A stretch of 9,257 nt of DNA from Anaerolineae bacterium (GTDB lineage Bacteria; Chloroflexota; Anaerolineae; Anaerolineales; Villigracilaceae), in contig DNDO01000182.1 of NCBI GenBank assembly GCA_003484265.1, positions 1 to 9,257 on the forward strand. Reading direction: 5' to 3'. A program made the translations under genes and the position numbers. Under the pieces are notes generated by a model that saw only the letters and a list, made by a program, of their open reading frames with translations, did no database searches and was not told where the DNA came from. This document shows, piece by piece, positions 1-5,973 of the stretch (its first letter is position 1; each line of letters starts with the position of its first letter).

Positions 1-2
1 TG

Positions 3-263
3 ATGGAAATGGCAATGGGAAACAATACTGAATATATGGGTCGTTTTCAACGTGATCTGAAGGCTCAGCGGTTTGATATTATTGTCGTGGACCCCTTGAA
101 TTACAGCATTTACGCGAGACGGCGCGCTTTTAGTGATGAAAACAACGTCTGGGTAAAAAATGTGATGGAACATATTTTGTGCAATTATCAAGTGGATGTT
201 GTATATCCTGATGATGAGATCGCTTTATATGTTCCACAGTCGGGGGAACAGCAATGCCCGTGA
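3..263 (+). CDS. C-terminal fragment of an unidentified protein, possibly a membrane glycosyltransferase (5' end outside window)
   Basis: The reading frame is open at the left edge and stops with TGA at 261-263, so this is probably the tail of a longer gene and not an 86-residue protein. No ribosome binding site can be assessed for the first ATG, which lies at base 3. The visible part is soluble, with no membrane segment. It contains a hydrophobic strand (FDIIVVDPL) and then an acidic stretch with ENNVWVKNV and a Cys-Tyr pair before the end. From memory, similar C-terminal domains follow multi-membrane-span GT39/ArnT-like proteins in Chloroflexota, and the glycosyltransferase and methyltransferase genes next door would fit. 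That assignment is inference and weak. Its stop abuts the stop of the convergent gene with no base between them. Confidence 0.5.
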   Translation: MEMAMGNNTEYMGRFQRDLKAQRFDIIVVDPLNYSIYARRRAFSDENNVWVKNVMEHILCNYQVDVVYPDDEIALYVPQSGEQQCP

Positions 264-1004
264 TTACTTTTCCAGGATCACAAGCAGCCGTGTAGAAAAA
301 AGAATGGGGGCTAGGTCGAGAATTTTTTCAAGTCCCTTTAATATCGGTAACATTGCGGTTGGATAGAGCTGGGTTACAGAGTATCCGCCGGATGCGACGT
401 AGGCAAATGCTGAAAGACGTATCGTTTTAATGCTCTGCCACTGGCCCAGCCCGGAACGAAACTTCCTGTTTACAAAGACCCTAGTCGCATTTCCTTGAGC
501 AGCATAATAAATTATCTTGTCAGCTGACCAATCGTCCGGGGCGAGCCAATCGATCCTTTTTGTCAAGGCGACGGGTTCGACATGGAAGATCCCATAAACT
601 ATCAGCCCTAATAAACTAATACACGGCTCGAATAGCAGAACGCGGCCGCCCCGGCGAAGGACGCGATTAAGTTCCTTGAGCGCCGTCCCCGGGTATTGAA
701 GATGATGGAAAACATCGGTCAATATCAGGTCCGAAACCGTTTCGTTCTCGAAGGAAAGCTGATAGGCATTCTCGATCTGATCGATCCACGAATACGGAAA
801 TAGATCAGTGCGTAAACAGTCCGGTATTACTTCATGGATATTGCCCAAACCCGAGCCAAGTTCTACGATTTTGCTGTCAGGCAAGCCGCTTAAATTCTGG
901 TTAATCAGATGATAAAAATCCCTATAGACGGATTGCAGAAGGGGTTTACGTTTCCAATACTCATGATTTTTATTAATCAGATCCTGGTGGAGGTTGATTC
1001 CCAA
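264..1004 (-). CDS. Class I SAM-dependent methyltransferase (Methyltransf_11-like)
   Basis: This 246-residue soluble protein has a Rossmann methyltransferase fold. Motif I is VELGSGLGN at residues 47-55. It is followed by an acidic position near D67, the motif IV strand LILTDVFHHL, and the LRRGGRVLLFEP segment typical of UbiE-type enzymes. It should use S-adenosylmethionine to methylate a small molecule, lipid or glycan; the acceptor cannot be read from sequence. The start is TTG at 1004-1002. No ATG or GTG lies between it and the upstream stop, the next internal Met is near the C-terminus, and a GGGAA Shine-Dalgarno on the minus strand (1016-1012) sits 7 nt before it. The gap to the upstream methyltransferase/glycosyltransferase gene is only 15 nt, so the two form an operon and probably modify the same glycan or glycolipid. 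Confidence 0.85.
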   Translation of the reverse strand: MGINLHQDLINKNHEYWKRKPLLQSVYRDFYHLINQNLSGLPDSKIVELGSGLGNIHEVIPDCLRTDLFPYSWIDQIENAYQLSFENETVSDLILTDVFHHLQYPGTALKELNRVLRRGGRVLLFEPCISLLGLIVYGIFHVEPVALTKRIDWLAPDDWSADKIIYYAAQGNATRVFVNRKFRSGLGQWQSIKTIRLSAFAYVASGGYSVTQLYPTAMLPILKGLEKILDLAPILFSTRLLVILEK

Positions 1005-1019
1005 TGTGATTTTCCCGGT

Positions 1020-2462
1020 TTATATAAATTTGATGCGCCGAGCCGCAAACGCGACCATGCGCAATAATAACACTCCATGTTTCCAGCGGGATATATTGGT
1101 GGAGCCGTAGGTGCGTTCGCGGTAACGAATGGGAAGGTCGACGATCTTGAGATTAAGTTTTGCCGCGCCGAATATCAGGTCAAAATCGCCAAAAGGGTCG
1201 AAATCTCCAAAGTAGGAGCGGTTCGCCGCGATCTGTTCATAATCCTTTTTATACAAGACTTTTGTGCCGCACAATGTGTCCTTGATTGGTTGTCCTAACA
1301 GCCATGAGAATGCCAGACTGAAGAATTTGTTACCAATGAAATTGAGCGTTTGCATGGCCTCTTTTTCCATGGGATAGACAAGGCGCACGCCGTTGATAAA
1401 TTCGCCTGTACCGGACACCAATGCTTCATAGAAACGCGGCAAGTCTTCCGGCGGGACGGTTAAGTCTGCGTCGAGGATCATGAGGATATCGCCGGTGGCT
1501 TTGTCGAACCCGGCGCGGATGGCGTCTGCTTTGCCGATACCCGGTTGTTTGAGAAGCAGGCTGGGAGTGGAAGGATGCGCAGCAACCTCCCGTTCGATGG
1601 CTTCGTAGGTATCGTCCTTTGAATGTCCCTCCACGAAGACGATCTCGGTCCCTTGGCCCATTTTAGGGGTCCGCTCGAAAATTGATTTAATATTCCCTGA
1701 TTCATTTCTCGCTGCAATGACAACTGATACTCTTGGTTCCTGTGCCCGCACGGGCAAGGGGCGTGCGATCACGAAATTGGATAGCGCGAATTGATTGAAA
1801 GGCCACAAGCGGACGAGGAATTTGTTCGCAAAGCCGCTCAGGGGAAGAGGAAGGAGAATCTCCTGCGTGATGCGGATTGGATCAAAGCCAGCCAGTTGTA
1901 ACAGTGACGAAGCATCTTCGCGCGTGAGCCAGTTTTGGTAGAGGTCGGGTGTGGCGAGGTTGAGGCTTCTTGCCGTGCCAAGAATAAACTGCCAGAGCCT
2001 GCTATAAAAATTTATTATGATACGCGTCCCAGGTGTGCTCAGGCGTTTGATTTGTTCAAGGACGCGTTGCACATCCCAGAGGTCATTCACGAGGTCTGAG
2101 AGGATGATCACATCAAAGGTTTCGTTGAGGCTTGAAAGGTCGTGCGCGTCAGCATGAATGAACTCAAGATTTACGTGTTTCGCTTTGGCACGCTGGATCA
2201 TTTCCTCTGAAAAATCGACACCAACACCGCGCGCAGGTTCAAGACTTGCAAGGAGCCGACCGTCGGCACAGCCGATCTCGAGGACGCGTGAATTGGGAGG
2301 GATGTAAAAACGATACAGTTCGGCAAGTCTTCTGTGATACCAAACGCCCATTCCTTTCCATGTGTCGCGTTTTCGGGCGATCGCATCCCAATGGGAGATG
2401 CGGTTTTGCTGGTAGGTTTGACCAGCTGTGTCAAAGGGTTTATTTATCTTTATCATGGACAT
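1020..2462 (-). CDS. Bifunctional class I SAM-methyltransferase / GT2 glycosyltransferase
   Basis: This 480-residue protein has two catalytic domains and no evident membrane segment. Residues about 1-235 are a SAM-methyltransferase: motif I VLEIGCADG at 60-68, the acidic ribose-binding D83, and the FDVIILSDL strand around 116-124. Residues about 243-470 are a family 2 GT-A glycosyltransferase: VSVVIAARNE at 245-254, EGHSKDDT at 278-285, the metal-binding DAD at 331-333 and a late GDFDLIFG segment. The second half resembles polyprenol-phosphate mannosyltransferase and dolichol-phosphate glucosyltransferase types, so transfer from a nucleotide sugar to a lipid carrier or glycan is likely. This domain order is a known architecture in bacterial databases. 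ATG at 2462 and ATG at 2456 are both possible starts, and neither has a strong ribosome binding site. It is the first gene of the operon with the methyltransferase at 1004-264. Confidence 0.88.
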   Translation of the reverse strand: MSMIKINKPFDTAGQTYQQNRISHWDAIARKRDTWKGMGVWYHRRLAELYRFYIPPNSRVLEIGCADGRLLASLEPARGVGVDFSEEMIQRAKAKHVNLEFIHADAHDLSSLNETFDVIILSDLVNDLWDVQRVLEQIKRLSTPGTRIIINFYSRLWQFILGTARSLNLATPDLYQNWLTREDASSLLQLAGFDPIRITQEILLPLPLSGFANKFLVRLWPFNQFALSNFVIARPLPVRAQEPRVSVVIAARNESGNIKSIFERTPKMGQGTEIVFVEGHSKDDTYEAIEREVAAHPSTPSLLLKQPGIGKADAIRAGFDKATGDILMILDADLTVPPEDLPRFYEALVSGTGEFINGVRLVYPMEKEAMQTLNFIGNKFFSLAFSWLLGQPIKDTLCGTKVLYKKDYEQIAANRSYFGDFDPFGDFDLIFGAAKLNLKIVDLPIRYRERTYGSTNISRWKHGVLLLRMVAFAARRIKFI

Positions 2463-2535
2463 GATTTTACTGGATTATTAACCGTTTACAAAACAGCAGA
2501 GTAAGAAATGACAGCCCGGCTCTTTCATATAAGAT
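2463..2535. promoter_or_regulatory. 73-bp divergent intergenic region between two methyltransferase genes
   Basis: Both flanking genes are transcribed outward, so promoters for each must lie here or overlap the coding starts. On the plus strand an AT-rich CATATAAGAT block runs directly into the ATG at 2536, and no Shine-Dalgarno is visible. On the minus strand a TTAATAAT block lies about 10-20 nt before ATG 2462. No convincing -35/-10 pair can be fixed for either direction, so exact promoter positions are not claimed. Confidence 0.35.
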
Positions 2536-3315
2536 ATGAAAACATCGCATCTTAATTATGACCAGATCGCATCTGATTACAATCAACGTTATCCAACTTC
2601 CCAGCAGTGGGAACGCGGACAGGCTTTGCTCGACCTCGCCGCTCGATATAAAGACGGGAACTTCCTCGAAGTTGGCAGTGGGACAGGTTATTGGCTCAAT
2701 ATGCTTCACCAAATAACCGGCAAGTTATTCGGGCTGGACTATTCGTTCGGCATGATCGAGCAGGCAAAGGGTCGACCTGCTCCCTTGAAATTGTTGCGAG
2801 GTTCGGCTGTTCAACTTCCATACCGGGATAATTCGTTTGACCTGTTATATTCCGTGGACGCGATCCATCATTTCGTTGATCATAAGGCTTTTGTCGCAGA
2901 AGCCTTCCGCGTGTTGAAGCCGGGCGGCGCATTCGTAACCATCGGGCACGATCCGCATGAAGGAATAACCAATTGGTACGCGTATGATTACTTCGATGGC
3001 GTGTATGATACTGACCTGCGGCGTTATCCCCCAGGAAGCTCATTGCTCAAGTGGATGGGGGAGGAAGGCTTTGAAAACACATCTTCACAGACTGTCGAGC
3101 ACATCCTGAATGTCCACGTCGGGGAGGCGATCCTGCGAGACCCGTTCCTGAAACAGAACGCCACGTCACAGCTGGCTTTGCTCGAAAGAGAAGTGTATGA
3201 TGAGGGCATTAAAAGGATAAAACGTGCAATTGCGGACGCTCAGGCTCGCAGTGAAAAGATCGTATTCAGTTCCGATATCCAGATCAAAATGTTCCTTGGT
3301 TACAAATTCGAATAA
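2536..3315 (+). CDS. Class I SAM-dependent methyltransferase (UbiE/Methyltransf_11 type)
   Basis: This 259-residue soluble enzyme opens with YDQIASDYNQRY, the helix that commonly precedes the fold in this family. Motif I is FLEVGSGTGY at 43-52. The acidic residue after the second strand is D68 (FGLDYS). The motif IV segment FDLLYSVDAIHHF lies around 99-111, and LKPGGAF lies around 127-133. It should transfer a methyl group from SAM to a small molecule, quinone, lipid or glycan; the substrate is unknown. The ATG at 2536 is chosen because the family N-terminal helix begins right after it, although no Shine-Dalgarno is visible. The C-terminal 90 residues are rich in charged helices and could form an acceptor-binding cap. 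It is monocistronic, divergent from the methyltransferase/glycosyltransferase operon, and ends 17 nt before a strong terminator. Confidence 0.85.
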   Translation: MKTSHLNYDQIASDYNQRYPTSQQWERGQALLDLAARYKDGNFLEVGSGTGYWLNMLHQITGKLFGLDYSFGMIEQAKGRPAPLKLLRGSAVQLPYRDNSFDLLYSVDAIHHFVDHKAFVAEAFRVLKPGGAFVTIGHDPHEGITNWYAYDYFDGVYDTDLRRYPPGSSLLKWMGEEGFENTSSQTVEHILNVHVGEAILRDPFLKQNATSQLALLEREVYDEGIKRIKRAIADAQARSEKIVFSSDIQIKMFLGYKFE

Positions 3316-3332
3316 GGTTGATGAATTAAATT

Positions 3333-3366
3333 TGCCCGATAGTTTTTCATCGGGCATTTTCTTTTT
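3333..3366 (+). terminator. Rho-independent terminator after the plus-strand methyltransferase
   Basis: An 8-bp perfect stem, TGCCCGAT (3333-3340) with ATCGGGCA (3349-3356), encloses an 8-nt loop and is followed by TTTTCTTTTT. It lies 17 nt after the TAA at 3313-3315, so transcription of the downstream acyltransferase block must start anew. Confidence 0.9.
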
Positions 3367-3370
3367 GTCG

Positions 3371-3379
3371 TGCTATACT
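3371..3379 (+). promoter_or_regulatory. Putative extended -10 promoter for the plsY-like/degV block
   Basis: TGCTATACT reads as an extended -10 (TG-N-TATACT, five of six bases of TATAAT). It ends 8 nt before the ATG at 3388. No good -35 lies 16-18 bp upstream, because that space is the terminator stem and T-tract. The predicted transcription start falls at or next to the ATG, which would give a leaderless or nearly leaderless mRNA. No Shine-Dalgarno is visible between the -10 and the ATG. The site is seen in sequence; its function is inferred. Confidence 0.5.
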
Positions 3380-3387
3380 CGCGGACT

Positions 3388-3978
3388 ATGAACGTCCTGT
3401 CATTCCTCTTCCCCGTCTTCGGATACATCTCAGGCTCGCTCCCATTTTCCATATGGGTCACTCGATATGTAATAAATGTGGATGTGCGCGATGCCGGCTC
3501 GGGTCATGCAACGACCACGAACACTATCCGGCAGGCGGGCTTTGGCTGGGGCGCGTTGGTCCTCATCCTTGATATAGCCAAGGGATTTTTCCCGGCATAC
3601 CTCGCGCTTAAATATACAAACGATTCATGGATCGTCGCCATCACAGCCGCATGTGCCGTCATCGGTCATTGCTGGCCCCTCTTCGCGCAGTTTCGCGGCG
3701 GTATGGGGCTGGCAACGTTTGGCGGAGCGTTCCTTGCAGTGAATTGGTTTTCATTCGTCATAGGGTTGGGATTATTGCTGGCTTTGACCATTACAATTCG
3801 CCATAGCGCGCGCGCCAGCGTTTTCACAGGAATACTCATGGCGCCTGTATTTTATTTGTTCAACCTGCGCGGCATCGAAATCTGGATCGCGCTTGCGGGC
3901 GGTATCGTCATTGCTTATCGTTTTCTCATCGACTGGAACCGTCAATACCGTGAACTCTGGCTGGACAGGGACAACTGA
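3388..3978 (+). CDS. PlsY-like glycerol-3-phosphate acyltransferase family membrane protein (divergent)
   Basis: This 196-residue hydrophobic protein has about five membrane segments and matches the PlsY family in length and layout. PlsY proteins transfer an acyl group from acyl-phosphate to glycerol-3-phosphate at the inner membrane. Visible family marks are GYISGSLPF (12-20), DVRDAGSG (32-39), TTNTIRQAG (43-51) and GHCWPLFAQFRGGMG (93-107). Several residues that are conserved in PlsY look changed. The GGKG lysine is Met106, the late arginine-histidine pair is Arg178-Phe179, and the following Asn position is Asp182. It may be a paralogue with altered or lost activity. ATG 3388 is preferred over an in-frame GTG at 3370, because the GTG overlaps the putative -10 element and adds a polar stretch before the first membrane helix. 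The stop overlaps the start of the DegV-family gene. Confidence 0.75.
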   Translation: MNVLSFLFPVFGYISGSLPFSIWVTRYVINVDVRDAGSGHATTTNTIRQAGFGWGALVLILDIAKGFFPAYLALKYTNDSWIVAITAACAVIGHCWPLFAQFRGGMGLATFGGAFLAVNWFSFVIGLGLLLALTITIRHSARASVFTGILMAPVFYLFNLRGIEIWIALAGGIVIAYRFLIDWNRQYRELWLDRDN

Positions 3979-4814
3979 TGAAAATTGGAATCGTAACCGA
4001 CTCGACCTCCGACATCCCCGCGCACATCGCCGAGCAATTAGGGATTGAAGTCGTTCCGTCCATTTTGATCATTGACGGGAAAGAATACGAAGACGGAAAG
4101 GGAATCACGCGCGAGGACTACTACAACCGACTGCCCTCGCTACAAACAGCCCCGACTACTGCCGCGCCTTCGATAGGTGATTTCTCAACCCGCTACGACT
4201 CCCTCATCACCCGCGAATGCGATCACATCCTTTCCATCCACGCCGCTGGGACCTTGACCGCAATCGTCAATTCTGCGCGTCAAGCCGCACAGGAATTCCC
4301 CGATAAGATCACCGTGATTGACAGTACATCCCTCTCGCTGGGACTCGGCTTCCAAGTCCTTGCCGCCGCTGAAGCCGCAGAAGATGGACTTGACGCCGCG
4401 GTTGCTGCGGTCGAAGCCACACGCAAAAGACTCCACGTCACTGCCGCGCTGGATACGATGGAATACCTCAAGCGCAGCGGACGAGTCCCTGCCGCGGTGA
4501 CATTCTTCGGAGGCATGTTGAAGATTAAACCGGTGGTCGAACTCTCCGATGGACGGATCAAACCCATCGGCGCGTTACGTACAACCAAACAGGCAAGCGA
4601 ACGCATGTTAAATCTCCTGCTCGAAGGCGGCGATATGCAGCGCCTCGCCATCCTGCACACCAACGCAGAACCTCGCGCAAAAGAACTCCTCAAGAAGCTC
4701 ATGATGCAAGCCAGCCAGTCTGTCCCGCGAGACATCCTCATGGTAAATGTGACTACGGTCATCGGAACGCATGTCGGTCCGAATGGACTGGGATTCGCGG
4801 CGGTGAGGAAGTAG
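3978..4814 (+). CDS. DegV family fatty-acid-binding protein (FakB-like)
   Basis: This 278-residue soluble protein has full DegV length. It begins with the family signature IVTDSTSDIP (5-14). It also shows PTTAAPSIGDF (59-69, corresponding to the usual TSQPS block), VIDSTSLSLGLG (113-124), the MEYLKRSGRV helix (161-170), KIKPVVELSDGRI (182-194) and IGTHVGPNGLG (262-272) with His265. Proteins of this family bind a fatty acid; FakB members present it to the kinase FakA to make acyl-phosphate for PlsY. No fakA is in the window. The loop usually reading LSGTY is shortened to AAGTL (89-93). The ATG at 3978 shares one base with the upstream TGA and has AGGGA at 3967-3971, 6 nt before it, so translation is coupled to the PlsY-like gene. 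Confidence 0.9.
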   Translation: MKIGIVTDSTSDIPAHIAEQLGIEVVPSILIIDGKEYEDGKGITREDYYNRLPSLQTAPTTAAPSIGDFSTRYDSLITRECDHILSIHAAGTLTAIVNSARQAAQEFPDKITVIDSTSLSLGLGFQVLAAAEAAEDGLDAAVAAVEATRKRLHVTAALDTMEYLKRSGRVPAAVTFFGGMLKIKPVVELSDGRIKPIGALRTTKQASERMLNLLLEGGDMQRLAILHTNAEPRAKELLKKLMMQASQSVPRDILMVNVTTVIGTHVGPNGLGFAAVRK

Positions 4815-4828
4815 TTGTAGTAACACTC

Positions 4829-4846
4829 GCCGCCGAGTACGGCGGC
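4829..4846 (+). other. GC-only hairpin between degV-like and SGNH genes
   Basis: GCCGCCG (4829-4835) and CGGCGGC (4840-4846) form a perfect 7-bp all-GC stem with the tetraloop AGTA. The hairpin begins 14 nt after the TAG at 4812-4814 and ends 13 nt before the ATG at 4860. No T-run follows, so it is not a normal intrinsic terminator. AGG at 4848-4850 just after it could serve as a weak ribosome binding site. Confidence 0.6.
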
Positions 4847-4859
4847 CAGGCGAACTGAT

Positions 4860-5969
4860 ATGGAATCGAACAACCCATCCATCAACATTTTCAGAGTAGT
4901 TATCAAAGCAGGGATTCTTCTCGCGCTATTCAACTTTGCATTTATTTTTGTAAAGAGCGAATCACTTGGGAAGATTTCACTATACAACAGCATATTCCCC
5001 GGGCGCGAACGGTTTCCCTTTGGCGAGACGCGCGAGTCGTATAACATCAGTCTATTCAACCTGGATGCCATGTTTGCGTCTCATGTCATTGCTGGGGCTG
5101 AAAAGCAGAGGGATGAACTCCGCGTGATTCTTATCGGCGATTCATCCGTGTGGGGTACACTGCTCACTCCTGACCAGACATTGGCAGGTCAACTCAATTC
5201 CGATATCATCACAGCCTGCGGTAAAAAAGTAAAAGCGTACAATCTTGGGTATCCAACCATCTCGTTGACCAAAGACTTGTTGATTCTTGACCAGGCAATG
5301 GAATATCAACCCGACTTGGTCATTGTTCTCACTACACTGGAAGCCATGCCGCGCGACAAACAATTAGAATCACCTTTGGTTGCTAATAACGCCGAACGTG
5401 TCCAGGAAATAATTGCCAATCACCAATTACTCACGAACCCGAACGATCCAGCGTTGATAATGCCCTCGAAACAGAAACAGACTTTCGTGAGTCAGAGGCG
5501 GGCGCTTGCTGATCTCCTGCGATTACAAATTTATGGCTCGTTATGGTCGTCCACAGGCATCGACCAGGTCTATCCAGAAAACTACGCGCGTGCGCAGATT
5601 GACCTTGATGCGGATATCGAATTTCACAATATGACGCAATCCTACGAACTGAGCGATGTGCTTGCGATTGACGTGCTGGACTCGTTATTATCTTTTGACG
5701 TACCGACCATCCTCGTCAATGAGCCTATGCTCATCAGCGGCGGCATCAACAGCGACATCCGTTATAATTTTTTCTACCCGCGCTGGGCGTATGACGAGTA
5801 TCGAAGCATCATGCAAAAATATGCGGAAGATCACGGGAAACTCTATCTCGATCTTTGGGATCTCGTGCCCGCGGATGAATTCACGAACAGCGCCATTCAT
5901 CTAACGCCTCACGGCGAATCACTGCTTGCCTATGAAGTCGCTGAAAAAATCCAAACCGTTTGCAAATAG
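4860..5969 (+). CDS. Membrane-anchored SGNH/GDSL-hydrolase-like protein
   Basis: This 369-residue protein has one N-terminal hydrophobic segment (about 11-31, flanked by Arg12 and Lys16) and a large domain that should lie outside the membrane. The SGNH block I is RVILIGDSSVWGT (89-100) with the candidate nucleophile Ser95. Block II is probably YNLGYPTIS around Gly130, and PDLVIVLTTLEA (151-162) takes the place of the Asn-containing block III. Block V is AIHLTPHGE (345-353) with His347; the Asp usually three residues before the His is Ser344. The overall look recalls DltD, AlgJ/AlgX and other envelope esterase or acetyltransferase partners. A role in trimming or transferring acyl groups on envelope glycans or lipids is inferred. 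It probably follows the degV-like gene in the same transcript (45-nt gap) and is followed after 4 nt by a second SGNH-like gene. Confidence 0.7.
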   Translation: MESNNPSINIFRVVIKAGILLALFNFAFIFVKSESLGKISLYNSIFPGRERFPFGETRESYNISLFNLDAMFASHVIAGAEKQRDELRVILIGDSSVWGTLLTPDQTLAGQLNSDIITACGKKVKAYNLGYPTISLTKDLLILDQAMEYQPDLVIVLTTLEAMPRDKQLESPLVANNAERVQEIIANHQLLTNPNDPALIMPSKQKQTFVSQRRALADLLRLQIYGSLWSSTGIDQVYPENYARAQIDLDADIEFHNMTQSYELSDVLAIDVLDSLLSFDVPTILVNEPMLISGGINSDIRYNFFYPRWAYDEYRSIMQKYAEDHGKLYLDLWDLVPADEFTNSAIHLTPHGESLLAYEVAEKIQTVCK

Positions 5970-5973
5970 GCCT

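Noticed and set aside
2696..3043. Minus-strand frame of 115 codons within the plus-strand methyltransferase
   Set aside because: It lies wholly opposite a gene with clear methyltransferase motifs, and its product is Arg-rich with no motif.
3370..3387. GTG start for the PlsY-like protein
   Set aside because: The codon overlaps the putative extended -10 and has no ribosome binding site. The ATG at 3388 starts at the first membrane helix, as in the family.
4829..4846. Hairpin considered as a terminator
   Set aside because: No T-run follows on either strand, and the next gene begins 13 nt later in the same direction.
4280..5071. Open minus-strand frame of 263 codons opposite the degV-like gene
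   Set aside because: The plus strand carries a full-length DegV protein with family motifs. The antisense product is low-complexity (Ser/Ala/Arg-rich), has no recognisable motif, and runs across the intergenic hairpin.
5926..5973. Upstream in-frame ATG for the SGNH-like lipoprotein
   Set aside because: It would place 16 polar residues before the lipoprotein signal and overlap the previous gene by 44 nt. The ATG at 5974 starts directly on the signal peptide.
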